From contig JACKBI010000004.1 in assembly GCA_020634615.1 (NCBI GenBank), forward strand, positions 62,001 through 126,000: DNA of 64,000 nt, given 5' to 3'. The notes below the pieces were generated by a model. The model was given only the letters and a program-made list of their open reading frames with translations. It made no database searches and had not been told where the DNA came from. The first letter of the stretch is position 1. Each line of letters begins with the position of its first letter. This DNA is from Anaerolineales bacterium (GTDB lineage Bacteria > Chloroflexota > Anaerolineae > JAAEKA01). A program made the translations under genes and the position numbers. Of the stretch, positions 41,444 to 50,700 are shown one piece after another.

Positions 41444-42887
41444 AAAGCCACTGCGCCAGTGTGGTGGAATCGTCCATCGTATCACCGCGCAGCGCGGCGC
41501 GCAGCTCGCGCAGTGTGCCGCTATGCTCGGCGAACGCGTTGTGGCGATGGATGCTTTCGAAATTCTCCTGCCGCGCCAACACGAAATCGTCGTCAGGCAG
41601 GCCATGGTAGACTTCCAGCGCGCCATACAGCATCTCGCGCACTACGTCTTCCACGAAACGCGGGTTGCGATGCGCCTTGTTGACGACGAAGAACTCATCG
41701 GGCCGCTTGAGCAACTCGTAAACCTCGGAACTCATCGCCCCCTCAACGATATGCACCAGATCGAACGCCTCGATCTGTTCTTGTGTGCCGACCAGCAGCG
41801 TGCCGCGGCCGCGTTGATTGTGGGTTGCCAGCGGGATCAGGTCGAGGATACGGCCCGCGGTTGCGGCGTCCATTCCCTCCTCTTCCTGCAACAACTGGCT
41901 GGCATAGCCGCGGATCATATCCTGCGCACATGGGCAAGCTGTCAGCCCGTCCGCCTCGACGCCTACCAGCCGCCGCTGCCCCGTTTCCCCGGCTACTGCC
42001 ATGCCGATCAGCGTGTAAATCGACTGGGTCGGCTTGCCGGAAATGGGCGCGGTCTTGCGCATCGAGAACTTGGCGCGCACCTGCACTTCCGACGACACCG
42101 CCTTCTGGCTCTCTACCACCTGATTGGCCAACTGTGCTGCGAAGGTCTCGATGTCAGGCGCCCGCAGCGTTACCATCTCGTCGATGACCTGTTCAAGCTG
42201 GTCGCTGAAGCGCGACATGTGAACGCCGGCCTGTTCAGGCGCCAGATCGACGAACAGATCGACGGTCGCGTAGAATAAGTTGTCGCGTCCCTTCTCCGTC
42301 AGTCGGATGACGCGCTCCAGATTGGTGACCCCGACCCGGCGCAGGGGCAACGTGTGCTGCGGGCGGCTGCTCTGCACATCGTTCTGGAATGCGGGCTTCA
42401 ACCCGCGCGCTGCCGGCCAGACACCCTTCCGGTCCACGGTCTGCAGCAGCTCGCTGGTGGTCTTGCCCAGAACCGGATGCCGCAGGTCCGGCGCGATCTC
42501 GGCCAATGGGACCAGCACAAACGCCCGCTCTGCCATGCGCGGATGCGGAATAATCAACCCCGGCTCGTCCAAGGTCAACCCGTCGTACCACAGAATATCA
42601 ACGTCAATCAGACGCGGCCCGAAGCGAAACGTGGTCAGCCGGCCCATCCGCTGTTCCACCTGCTTGACAAAATGCAGCAGTTCGGACGGCGAAAGCTCAG
42701 TGCTGACCCGACATGCAATATTGATGAAGTTGGGCTGGGCGGTGTAGCCAACAGGCGCGGTCTCGTAGGCTGACGAGACCTGTTCGACTTCGACCCGTGC
42801 CCGCAGCAGTTGCAGCGCCTGCACAAGGTTGGTCTGGCGGTCGCCCAGGTTTGCACCCAGGCCGAGGTACACGGTGTGACTTGGCAT
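41430..42887 (-). CDS. Bifunctional folate enzyme: FolK joined to FolE2
   Basis: The 485-residue protein fuses two folate-pathway enzymes. Residues 1-165 are hydroxymethyl-dihydropteridine pyrophosphokinase (FolK: YLGLGANLGDR, RFGPRLIDVDILWYDG, IPHPRMAERAFVLVPL). Residues about 180-470 are type IB GTP cyclohydrolase (FolE2/MptA: GVEADGLTACPCAQ with the metal/catalytic cysteine, KAHRNPRFVEDVVRE). FolE2 starts the pathway from GTP and FolK acts three steps later, so the fusion links non-adjacent steps; dihydroneopterin aldolase is not in the window. FolE2 uses several divalent metals and often replaces zinc-dependent FolE under zinc shortage. A promoter lies just upstream at 42917. Confidence 0.92.
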   Translation of the reverse strand: MPSHTVYLGLGANLGDRQTNLVQALQLLRARVEVEQVSSAYETAPVGYTAQPNFINIACRVSTELSPSELLHFVKQVEQRMGRLTTFRFGPRLIDVDILWYDGLTLDEPGLIIPHPRMAERAFVLVPLAEIAPDLRHPVLGKTTSELLQTVDRKGVWPAARGLKPAFQNDVQSSRPQHTLPLRRVGVTNLERVIRLTEKGRDNLFYATVDLFVDLAPEQAGVHMSRFSDQLEQVIDEMVTLRAPDIETFAAQLANQVVESQKAVSSEVQVRAKFSMRKTAPISGKPTQSIYTLIGMAVAGETGQRRLVGVEADGLTACPCAQDMIRGYASQLLQEEEGMDAATAGRILDLIPLATHNQRGRGTLLVGTQEQIEAFDLVHIVEGAMSSEVYELLKRPDEFFVVNKAHRNPRFVEDVVREMLYGALEVYHGLPDDDFVLARQENFESIHRHNAFAEHSGTLRELRAALRGDTMDDSTTLAQWLSGKR

Positions 42888-42916
42888 CTCGTGCCCTTTC
42901 GTGGAAAGTTGCTTCG

Positions 42917-42945
42917 ATTATAGCCGATGGCGAAGCGGGTGACAA
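42917..42945 (-). promoter_or_regulatory. Promoter of the folK-folE2 gene
   Basis: On the minus strand TTGTCA, a 17-base spacer and a perfect TATAAT lie about 30 bases before the ATG at 42887. No Zur-like palindrome was recognised beside it. Confidence 0.65.
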
Positions 42946-43023
42946 GCGATGCAGGGAACGGCCGGCTCGTCGCTCCAACGAAGTTCTAACACCACGCTTA
43001 CGGCGATCTAACAGGGGATCGGG

Positions 43024-43029
43024 TATAAT
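43024..43029 (+). promoter_or_regulatory. -10 box upstream of grpE
   Basis: TATAAT at 43024-43029 within GGGTATAATG lies 168 bases before the grpE start. No consensus -35 at the right distance and no CIRCE (TTAGCACTC) element were found, so heat-shock control, if any, is by another route. Confidence 0.4.
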
Positions 43030-43196
43030 GCCTGTAGCAATCATGGAGAAAAGCTTGAAGTTGCGCCCTTCGCCAATCGATTGGCTCTGGGTGCCTGTGT
43101 GCGCGTATGACACGAGCATGCGGCGCAACCTGGCCGGCAATGTACTACCGGGAGCCAGACGCGTAACTTCGACAAGAAAAACGGAGAAATCATTAG

Positions 43197-44081
43197 ATGG
43201 TTGGAAGCTATCGCACAGCCGGGAGACCTATGTATCCCGATTATCAGCAGGTCGTCCAGGCGTATCGCGCCCTGCGTCAGCAGTACGACCAGCTTGCCGT
43301 GCATGAACAGCAGCAGGCGCAACGGATCGCTCAGCTCGAACGCGCGCTGACACAGGCGACACAGGGCCGGCCAGCCGCGCCGGCCACTGCTGGCGACGCC
43401 GGCCAGATGCAGGCGCTGGCCGGACGGATCGCCCAACTGGAAAGCGAGCTGGCACGCGAGCATCAGGCCGCTGAGCGCGCCGAGCAGCAAGCAGCCAGGC
43501 TGGAGCAAGAGGGTCGCGACGCGCTGGAACGGAACCGCGAGGCCGAGCAGAAGCTAGCGGTCGCCCAGGAGCAAATCGACCGGCTCCGGGCGCAGCTCGA
43601 CGAAGCCGGCGACGCGACGGAATGGCGTGACCGCTTTCTGCGCCAGCAGGCCGACGCGGACAACTTCCGTCGCCGTCAGGAACGCCGTTTCGCGCAGCAA
43701 GCTGCTGAGGAACGCCGCTCCATGCTGCGCGACATGCTGCCCCTGGCCGACAATCTGGATCTGGGCCTGCAACACGTGGCGCAGGACGCGGCCGGCGACG
43801 ATCCGCGGCTGCAAGGCTACGCGGCCAACCTGCGCGCCGTCCGCCAGGCGTTTCTGGACACCCTGGAGCGTTACGGTGTTCGCTCCATCGCGGCGCTGGG
43901 CGAGCCTTTCGATCCCAACCAACACGAAGCGCTGGGGCATCTGGCCAGCGACTCGGTGCCCGAAGGTCATGTCGCCCATGTCGCTCAAGCCGGCTTTGCC
44001 GACGGCGACGGTCTGGTGCGGCCGGCGCGCGTTCTGATCAGCACAGGCCCGACGGAGAGCCAAACAGCGGTGTCGCAGTGA
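43197..44081 (+). CDS. grpE: GrpE nucleotide exchange factor with long coiled-coil N-terminus
   Basis: The C-terminal half is GrpE: the EWRDRFLRQQADADNFRRR helix region, the ML..PLADNLDLGL segment, and the beta domain with FDPNQHEALGH and VLISTG close. GrpE releases ADP from DnaK. At 294 residues it is much longer than usual (about 200), because about 140 N-terminal residues form an extended glutamine/alanine-rich coiled coil. The ATG has GGAG ten bases upstream. It heads an operon with dnaJ, a DsbA-like gene and ridA; dnaK is not in the window. Confidence 0.9.
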   Translation: MVGSYRTAGRPMYPDYQQVVQAYRALRQQYDQLAVHEQQQAQRIAQLERALTQATQGRPAAPATAGDAGQMQALAGRIAQLESELAREHQAAERAEQQAARLEQEGRDALERNREAEQKLAVAQEQIDRLRAQLDEAGDATEWRDRFLRQQADADNFRRRQERRFAQQAAEERRSMLRDMLPLADNLDLGLQHVAQDAAGDDPRLQGYAANLRAVRQAFLDTLERYGVRSIAALGEPFDPNQHEALGHLASDSVPEGHVAHVAQAGFADGDGLVRPARVLISTGPTESQTAVSQ

Positions 44082-44160
44082 TTTCAGTGGCAATGAGCAA
44101 GACAACCCATCAACCAGGACGGTCAGTCCTGACAACAAGGCGCTAACGAGGTAGAGCAGT

Positions 44161-45153
44161 ATGGAATACAAGGACTATTATGCAATTCTGGGCGTGCCCA
44201 AGAACGCCGACGAGAAGACCATCAAGTCTGCCTACCGCAAGCTGGCGCGCGCCCATCATCCGGACGTCAATCCAGACAAGCCTGAAGCTGAGCAGCGTTT
44301 CAAAGAGATCAACGAGGCCTACGCCGTCCTTTCGGACGAAGAAAAGCGCAAGATGTATGATCGTTTCGGCGCGGAGTGGGAAGACTATCAGCGGGCGGGC
44401 TTTGGACCCAACGATGCACCCCACCGCAGCCGTCCTGGCGGTATGGGCGGCGGCACGCGCACGATGACACCTGAGGAATTCCAGGAAGTCTTTGGCCGCG
44501 GCTTTGGCCGCAGGGCGCCGGGAGGCTTCTCTGCATCCTTCGGCGACAGCGGCGGCTTCTCCGACTTCTTCGAAGCCATGTTCGGCGGTGGCATGGCCGG
44601 CGGCGCCGCAGGCGCACGCACGAGTATCCGTCCGCGCAAGGGACGCGACGTTGACGCCCCGATTGAGGTTTCGCTGGAGGAAGCCTTCAGCGGCGGCGTA
44701 CGCGCGCTGGAATGGGAAGGCGGGCGACGCATCGAGGTCACCGTGCCGCGCGGCGTGCGCACCGGATCGCGCGTGCGCGTCAGCGGCCAGGGAGAGCCGG
44801 GTGCCAACGGCGGACAGGCCGGCGACCTGTATCTCAATGTTACCGTCGCGCCGCACCCGCACTTCAAGCGCGAGGGCGACGACCTGCGCGTCACAGTCCC
44901 CGTAGATCTGTACAGCGCGGTGCTGGGTGGCGAGGTGCGTGTGCCGACGATGGAAAGGTCGGTGCTCCTGACTGTGCCGGCCGGCACGCAGAACGGCCGG
45001 TCGATCCGGCTGCGCGGGCTGGGCATGCCCAATCTGCGCAACCCGGAGCAGCGCGGCGATCTCTACGCGGTGGTTGACGTGCAGATTCCGACCGCCATCG
45101 GCGATGAGCAGCGCCGTCTGTTCGAGGAACTGCGGGCGCTGAGCGCAAAGTGA
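44161..45153 (+). CDS. dnaJ: DnaJ/CbpA-type co-chaperone without zinc finger
   Basis: The 330-residue protein has a J domain with HPD at 33-35, a glycine/phenylalanine-rich segment (FGRGFGRRAPGGF, DFFEAMFGGG), and two substrate-binding beta domains ending in a dimerisation helix (RRLFEELRAL). The cysteine-rich zinc finger of classical DnaJ is missing, as in CbpA. It stimulates DnaK ATPase and presents unfolded clients. It follows grpE by 80 bases. The J-domain protein at 13326 is a membrane-tethered relative. Confidence 0.93.
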   Translation: MEYKDYYAILGVPKNADEKTIKSAYRKLARAHHPDVNPDKPEAEQRFKEINEAYAVLSDEEKRKMYDRFGAEWEDYQRAGFGPNDAPHRSRPGGMGGGTRTMTPEEFQEVFGRGFGRRAPGGFSASFGDSGGFSDFFEAMFGGGMAGGAAGARTSIRPRKGRDVDAPIEVSLEEAFSGGVRALEWEGGRRIEVTVPRGVRTGSRVRVSGQGEPGANGGQAGDLYLNVTVAPHPHFKREGDDLRVTVPVDLYSAVLGGEVRVPTMERSVLLTVPAGTQNGRSIRLRGLGMPNLRNPEQRGDLYAVVDVQIPTAIGDEQRRLFEELRALSAK

Positions 45154-45182
45154 GCGAAATGGCAGACGACAAGGGAGTAATC

Positions 45183-45785
45183 GTGACAGATCAGGTTCAC
45201 ATCGACGTCTGGTCAGACTTCGTCTGACCGTTTTGTTTTCTCGTGTCCTCCAGTTTGGAGCGACTCAAGCAGTCCCACGGTGTAGCCGTCGGTTGGCGGT
45301 CATTCGAGCTGCGACCGGCCGGCGCGCCGCCGATCTCGCCGGAATACCGGGCGCGCATCGAAGCAGGCCGGCCGCGCCTGGTGCAGATGGCACGCGACGT
45401 CTACGGCCTGGAAATCAACCCAGGCAAGATGGACGGCACCAGCCGCGCCGCCCTGGTCGGCGCCAAGTATGCCGAAGGTGCAGGCCTGGGCGATGCCTAC
45501 CACGACGCCGTCTTTCGCGCCTACTGGCAGCAAGCGCAGGACATCAGCGACCGCGGCGTCCTGGCCGATATCGCTGACCAGATTGGTCTAGACCGCGCCG
45601 CGTTTCTGGCAGCGTTAGACGACACAGCGTACGACGACGCCGTCCAGGCTGACGTCGATCTCGCCCACAGCTACGGCCTGGGCGGCGTGCCTGCGCTGGT
45701 GTTCCAGGACAAATACCTGGTCTCCGGCGCGCAGCCTTACGAGACGCTAGTGCGCGTCACCGAGCAGGTCAGCGCCGAATCATGA
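45183..45785 (+). CDS. DsbA/FrnE-like thiol oxidoreductase, candidate selenoprotein (in-frame TGA)
   Basis: From a GTG with GGGAG five bases upstream the frame reads VTDQVHIDVWSDFV, then TGA (45225-45227), then PFCFL and a full FrnE-like thioredoxin-fold protein to 45785. Family members have CPFC or CPWC at this place, so TGA stands exactly where the first active-site cysteine (codon 15) is expected: UPFC. A short hairpin follows at SECIS distance. The cis-proline loop GVPAL is intact. The alternative start at 45243 lacks a ribosome-binding site and would omit the first strand and the active site. If TGA is not read as selenocysteine, the gene is a nonsense mutant or a sequence error. Cytosolic redox or isomerase role is inferred. 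ridA overlaps by four bases. Confidence 0.7.
45228..45264 (+). promoter_or_regulatory. Candidate bacterial SECIS element
   Basis: GTC-CTCC pairs with GGAG-C-GAC (one bulged C) around the loop AGTTT at 45252-45256. The loop starts 24 bases after the TGA, within the 16-37 range described for bacterial SECIS, and contains a G-T as in known examples. Drawn by hand; not scored. Confidence 0.45.
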
Positions 45786-46171
45786 TCCGCAAACATTACA
45801 ACAGCGGCACACCCTGGGAACCGGTCGCCGGCTACTCGCGCGCGGTGCGGGTCGGCAACCAGGTCTTCGTCTCCGGTACCACGGCCACCGACGACCACGG
45901 CAACGTGGTCGCGCCCGGTGATGTCTACGGCCAGACAGTGCAGACATTGCGCAACATCCAGCGAGCCCTCAACGCGCTGGGCGCGGAGCTGCGCCACGTG
46001 GTGCGGACGCGCATGTACGTGGTGGACATCGACGACTGGGAGGCCGTCGCCCGCGCCCATGGCGAGTTCTTCGGCGCCATCCGCCCCGCCACGACCATGG
46101 TAGAGGTCAGCCGCCTGATCGACCCGGCCATGCTGGTTGAGATCGAAGCCGACGCGGTCATCGCGGAGTAG
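45782..46171 (+). CDS. ridA: RidA-family (YjgF/UK114) protein
   Basis: The 129-residue protein shows VFVSGTTATDDHGN, QTLRNIQRALNALGA, VVRTRMYVVDIDDW and IRPATTMVEVSRLIDPAMLVEIEADAV (given in parts), the RidA trimer pattern with the active-site arginine in IRPATT. Archetypal RidA deaminates reactive enamine/imine intermediates; some members become chaperones when N-chlorinated. Its start overlaps the stop of the DsbA-like gene (ATGA), so it is the last gene of the grpE-dnaJ cluster. Its role in this setting could be redox-stress protection. Confidence 0.9.
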   Translation: MIRKHYNSGTPWEPVAGYSRAVRVGNQVFVSGTTATDDHGNVVAPGDVYGQTVQTLRNIQRALNALGAELRHVVRTRMYVVDIDDWEAVARAHGEFFGAIRPATTMVEVSRLIDPAMLVEIEADAVIAE

Positions 46172-46252
46172 CGTTGCGACGGAGACATCCTTCGCTTCGG
46201 TCCGGGCCAGACAACGTTGGTCTATCGAGCCGCTACTAAGAAACAAGATTAT

Positions 46253-46389
46253 GTCACTCTGAATGGGTCGTACACCCAACACACAGTTCAGCGAATCGCC
46301 AATGAAGAGTCTCGACTCTCACGAGCCGAGAGACGCTTCATTGGCGATGGCCGCTCGTGCGATTGGCCGCTGGACCCATTCAGCGTGAC
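46253..46389. repeat. Nested 137-bp inverted-repeat element
   Basis: Outer arms 46253-46269 and 46373-46389 pair over 17 bases with one mismatch (GTCAC-CTGAATGGGTC type). Inner arms 46295-46313 and 46330-46348 pair over 19 bases with one mismatch (ATCGCCAATGAAG...GTCTC type). The whole can fold as a long cruciform. No coding frame is supported in 46172-46492. Confidence 0.7.
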
Positions 46390-46427
46390 AGCCTGCGCCA
46401 AGTTTCTCACGCTATCCAAATGGCACT

Positions 46428-46485
46428 GTGGCGCCTTATGAATCTCAGGATGACAATTGTAAGCGACGGCTTAATACGGCGCCAC
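46428..46485. repeat. GTGGCGCC inverted repeat
   Basis: GTGGCGCC at 46428-46435 and GGCGCCAC at 46478-46485 are perfect inverted arms 42 bases apart, directly after the nested element. May be its extension or an operator-like site for the kinase gene. Confidence 0.4.
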
Positions 46486-46492
46486 TATAAAG

Positions 46493-46555
46493 GCTTTCCT
46501 TCGTTTCCTGGTTTCCCTCTTTTCCTCCCTCCCCCTTCTGCCCCATGCCCCCCAC
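46493..46555. repeat. Polypyrimidine tract containing the PfkB start codon
   Basis: C/T-rich tract including TTTCCTTCGTTTCC and CCCCTTCTGCCCCATGCCCC; the ATG in the latter is the kinase start. It is an inverted relative of the tract at 39437-39520. No purine-rich ribosome-binding site is possible here, so translation initiation of the kinase is unusual. Confidence 0.55.
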
Positions 46556-47459
46556 CCCCATCCTCGTCTCCGGCCTGATCAACATCGAGACCACCGTCCG
46601 CGTTGACGGCTTTCCGATCCCCTATTTTCCCGTGCGCTACCCGTTCTTCGGTGTGCGGAGCACCGTTTCCGGCGTCGGCCTTAACGTCAGCAAGGCGCTG
46701 ACAACGCTCGGCAACGAGGTGCGCTTCCTCAGCCTGATTGGAACGGACGGGTCCGGAACGCTGGTGCGCGGCGAACTGGCGCAGATCGGCGTGGACGACC
46801 GTTACGTGCTGCCGCAGGTAGCCGAGACGGCCCAGTCTGCCATCCTCTACGACGAGACTGGCCGGCGGCAGATCAACGTCGATCTCAAGGACATACAGGA
46901 AACTGCTTACCCGGAAGCACGCTTCGAGCAGGCTGCCGCGGATTGCGAGTTGGCCGTGCTGTGCAACATCAACTTTTCGCGGCCATTGCTGGCGTTGGCC
47001 CGTCGCCGCGGCATGACGATCGCCAGCGACGTGCATACGATCGCCGATCTGGATGACCCCTACAACAGCGATTTCATGCGCGCGGCCGACATCCTCTTCA
47101 TGAGCAACGAAGCGCTACCGGTTTCACCGCAGGAATGGGCGGCTGCCGTTCAGGCGCGCTACGGTAATCAGATCGTTGTCATTGGTCTGGGCGCTCAGGG
47201 AGCGTTGCTGGCGGTCAAGGGTGAGCCGCCCTTGCATGTACCGGCTGTCGTGACGCGACCGGTGGTCAACACCATCGGCGCGGGGGATGCGCTATTCTCC
47301 TCCTTTCTCCACGAATTCAGAAAATCCAGAAATCCGTACATCGCGATACGGAAATCGATGGTCTTCGCATCGTTCAAGGTAGGAGAAAGCGGCGCAGCCG
47401 CCGGCTTCCTGAACGAGACTGAGCTGGATATCTGGACCCAACGCACGCGGACGCCATAG
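46545..47459 (+). CDS. PfkB-family carbohydrate kinase
   Basis: The 304-residue protein is a ribokinase-fold sugar kinase: early SGVGLNVSKAL with the first glycine motif, and the C-terminal PfkB signature NTIGAGDALFSSFL with the catalytic aspartate near residue 250. It phosphorylates a sugar or nucleoside with ATP. The lid region (IETTVRVDGFPIPY) does not identify the substrate. The start ATG lies in a pyrimidine tract without a Shine-Dalgarno sequence; no better start exists in frame. Preceded by a repeat-rich intergenic region. Confidence 0.87.
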   Translation: MPPTPILVSGLINIETTVRVDGFPIPYFPVRYPFFGVRSTVSGVGLNVSKALTTLGNEVRFLSLIGTDGSGTLVRGELAQIGVDDRYVLPQVAETAQSAILYDETGRRQINVDLKDIQETAYPEARFEQAAADCELAVLCNINFSRPLLALARRRGMTIASDVHTIADLDDPYNSDFMRAADILFMSNEALPVSPQEWAAAVQARYGNQIVVIGLGAQGALLAVKGEPPLHVPAVVTRPVVNTIGAGDALFSSFLHEFRKSRNPYIAIRKSMVFASFKVGESGAAAGFLNETELDIWTQRTRTP

Positions 47460-47534
47460 GGCAGCTTTCCAAATCCGCCGACCGTCAAGCACCCGCCGGC
47501 TGCTCTGCAAAATCGACCCACAGACCAACGAGAT

Positions 47535-47562
47535 TTGCGCGATCCGGCGTGCTTGCTATAAT
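47535..47562 (+). promoter_or_regulatory. Promoter of the giant secreted protein gene
   Basis: TTGCGC at 47535-47540, a 16-base spacer and a perfect TATAAT at 47557-47562 preceded by TGC (extended -10). About 160 bases of leader precede the ATG at 47729. The remaining 47563-47728 shows no gene. Confidence 0.6.
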
Positions 47563-47728
47563 GCCGGTACCCCTGACTGAAATACTTGCCGCCGACTGAC
47601 GGCGCGCTCGCGCCAACGGCCGACGCTCACAGATGTACGGCAGCCAGCCAACAAGACTGGCTGTCCGCCGCGACCAGAAATCCGGGCCCATGGCCGATTG
47701 AAAACCAAACTAACTGAGGAGAACACGA

Positions 47729-50700
47729 ATGAGGTCTACACGAGGAACGATAATCGTCAACGTATTGATTGCGCTGGCCCTGATCGCCGCCCCGACACTC
47801 CGGCCCGCCGAGGCCACCACCTCGCCGCCCGACCTGGCTCTGACACCGGCTAGCCTTGCCGCAGCGCCTGCCCAGGCAAACGACCCGCTTTCCACACCCC
47901 TTTCCCTCTCCTTGCAACAATCGACCTTTGATCCGGCCACCGCGGCCAGCGGGCTGGTCGTGACTGTCACCGTCCGCAACAATCTCGGGCCGGTGGTTGT
48001 ACCGCCGATCACCGCCGGAGCAGACATCACCGACACCATTGCCGCCATGCGTTCGGTGGATTTTGACGCCGATCCCAATACCGTGCGCGATGTCATTCTC
48101 GCCGACCTGCTGACCCACCCGTCAACCAGTCTGCTCGACGCCATGCCGGCGTCTGATCAGGATGGCAACTCGATCGTGGTCAACCTGGGCGACGTACCAC
48201 CGTTGAGCAGCACACAGGCAGTTTTGCATCTCAGTGCGCCCGGCGCGCTGGCCGATTTCACCGACCTGGACGACGGCATCACAGCCCGCGGTAACTGGCA
48301 GGGACGCCCCGTCACAGCGGCTGCCAGTCCCATTTCCCTCGCCCCCAGCGGGTTCGCGTCCTGGCTGGTCTGCACCATCGACGCCAATTGTGCCGACAGC
48401 TATGTCCTTCGTCAGGCAGCGGAGCTGGCGGGCGACCCGCTGGCGCTATTTCAGTTCGTGCGCGGCCTGGGCTACGAAACGTACATCGGCAGCCTGCGCG
48501 GCGCGCGCGGCACATTGTGGAGCGAAGCCGGCAACGGCGTCGACCAGGCCAGCTTGCTGATCGCGCTGCTGCGCGCCAGCGGCATACCGGCAGCCTACCG
48601 GCTGGGCACGTTGGACCAGACCGATGCCCAAACGCTGCTGGCCAGCATGTTCGACGGTCTGCCGGCCACGGGCGGCTACGTGCCCGCGGGCACAGCAACG
48701 GCCGATCCGGTCAACGATGGCACACTGCTCGCCGAAGCGCAACAACACGCCTGGGTCGAGGCATACCTGCCCGGCAGCGGCTGGACGGTACTCGATCCAT
48801 CGTTCCCGGCCGCGCAGCCAGGCGATCTCTTCGGCGCGCCCAGCGGTGGCCAGCTTACCGAGCTGCCCGACAGCCTGCGCCATAAAGTCAGCTTTGATCT
48901 GGCGGTCGAAAAATACCGCACCTTCCCCGTCGGTGCGACCAATCTGTACGAGCTGCCATCGCCGGTGTCCGCCACCTACAACACCGTCGAACTGGTGGGC
49001 GAGCCGGTGATTTTCGCCCATCTGGTCGAGAGCAGCAATCCCGGTGGGCTGGTCTTCACCACGGCCGAGCACACCTACACCCCCTATTTTGTGGTTGGCG
49101 AGCGCGAACAACTGATCGAGGGCACTTCATTTGGCGAGCTGATCAGCAGCTTCCCCTTTGCCCAGGATTTCGTGGTGGCCGAATGGCTGGACATCACCGT
49201 CACCGAGCCGGGTGGCGCCAGCGAGACCTACCGCCGCGAGCTGTTCGACGATATCGGCTACGCCGCGCGCACCGGCGGCGGTCTGATTGGCAACATCGGT
49301 CGTGACGAGACGGCTCGTGTCAGCACGCTCTCCTCGTGGGCGACTTTGGTCGCCACCTCACGTCTTCCCGCCTATGCCATCGACGACGCCTACCAGAGCA
49401 TGGTCACCCTTGGACTGGATGTCGGCGATGCCTGGGACGCCGTCAGCGGCCTCGAAGACTCCGACGCGCCCGGCCCGGAAATCACCGCTGCATCGCAGCA
49501 GGCGGTCATCGCCTTCGGCAAGGCGGCGCGGCTGGGGCAAAAGCTGCACCTCTACAAGTTCCTGCGCGCCTCGGATATGGGCGTTGACTACCTGACCGAC
49601 AGCCTGCGCACCAAGAGCTACGCTGCAACGCCGCGTGTCTTCACCCTCGGTTGGGAACGCAACGAGGTCGAGGATACCAACGCCATGTCCTTCGACCTGG
49701 GACGCAACCGCATGCGCGCGCTGGGCTACCCCGGCCAGACCGACGCCGGTGTGCAGGCATTCAACTATGCGCGCGGTATGCTGGACCTGTCGCTGGAGCA
49801 TGGCGTGCTGGCCGAGGTCTCACCGGCGCCGGTGGTCAGCGTCATCGCCGTGCTGGATCAGGCCGAGTTGGACGGCGTCCCGGTGTCCCGCTACACATTC
49901 GGCACGCTGGACGAATTGAACGCGCTGCCCATCTCCGACCAGGCCAAGGCGCGTATCTCCACCGCGCTGACGGAGAACCCCGATCTCAACGTCCTGGTGC
50001 CCGAAGCCATGGTCACGGTACCGGGCGCATCAGCCCCGACCATCGGCTGGCTGCTGCTCGACAACGACACCCTGGAAACGATCGACGTCATGGAGAACGG
50101 CCTGCACATGGCCGTCTCGTATGCAGTTCTGGGCAACTTCGCCAAGAAGGTGGGCAGCCTGGTCGGCGGCTTCGGCGCGGGCTTCGTTGCCACCACCATG
50201 GGCTTCTGGGGCTCGTTCTTTGGTGCGGTGCCCATCGACCCGGCCGACATAGGCAGCGTCATGGCACAGGCCAAGCGCGTTGCAGCCGAGAAGGGCAAGG
50301 AGGCCGAAAAAGCCTGTAAAGCCAAGGCCGACAAGAAGTGGTGCAAGGCAGGCGTTCAGGCGGGCGCCGCTGCCGGCAACGCGGCCATCAACCGCGCCGA
50401 CCCGCCGCTGCCGGAGATGCAGCTCAACCTGCCCTTCGAGGTCACCTATCCGACCACCAGCGCCAGCGCGGTGGTCAACCAGACCGCTAACCTGACCGGC
50501 AACGCTGTCGCCGTCAACGTCACGACGCCACTGGTCGGCGTCCACCGTTCGACCAGCGAAGCCTGGGCAAGCAACGCTCAAAACAACCTCGCATTCGACA
50601 ATCTCTGGGTTGCCGACGCACAGGTCTACCAGGGAGCGACGCTGCTGGGCAGCGGCACGGTAAGCGCCGCGCCGGCCAGTGCCGGCAGTCCAGCGGTGGC

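Noticed and set aside
42888..43196. CIRCE heat-shock operator upstream of grpE
   Set aside because: No TTAGCACTC-N9-GAGTGCTAA-like inverted repeat is present in the interval.
45243..45785. DsbA-like gene starting at the GTG at 45243
   Set aside because: This start has no ribosome-binding site and would delete the first strand and the active-site motif, whereas the GTG at 45183 has GGGAG at the proper distance.
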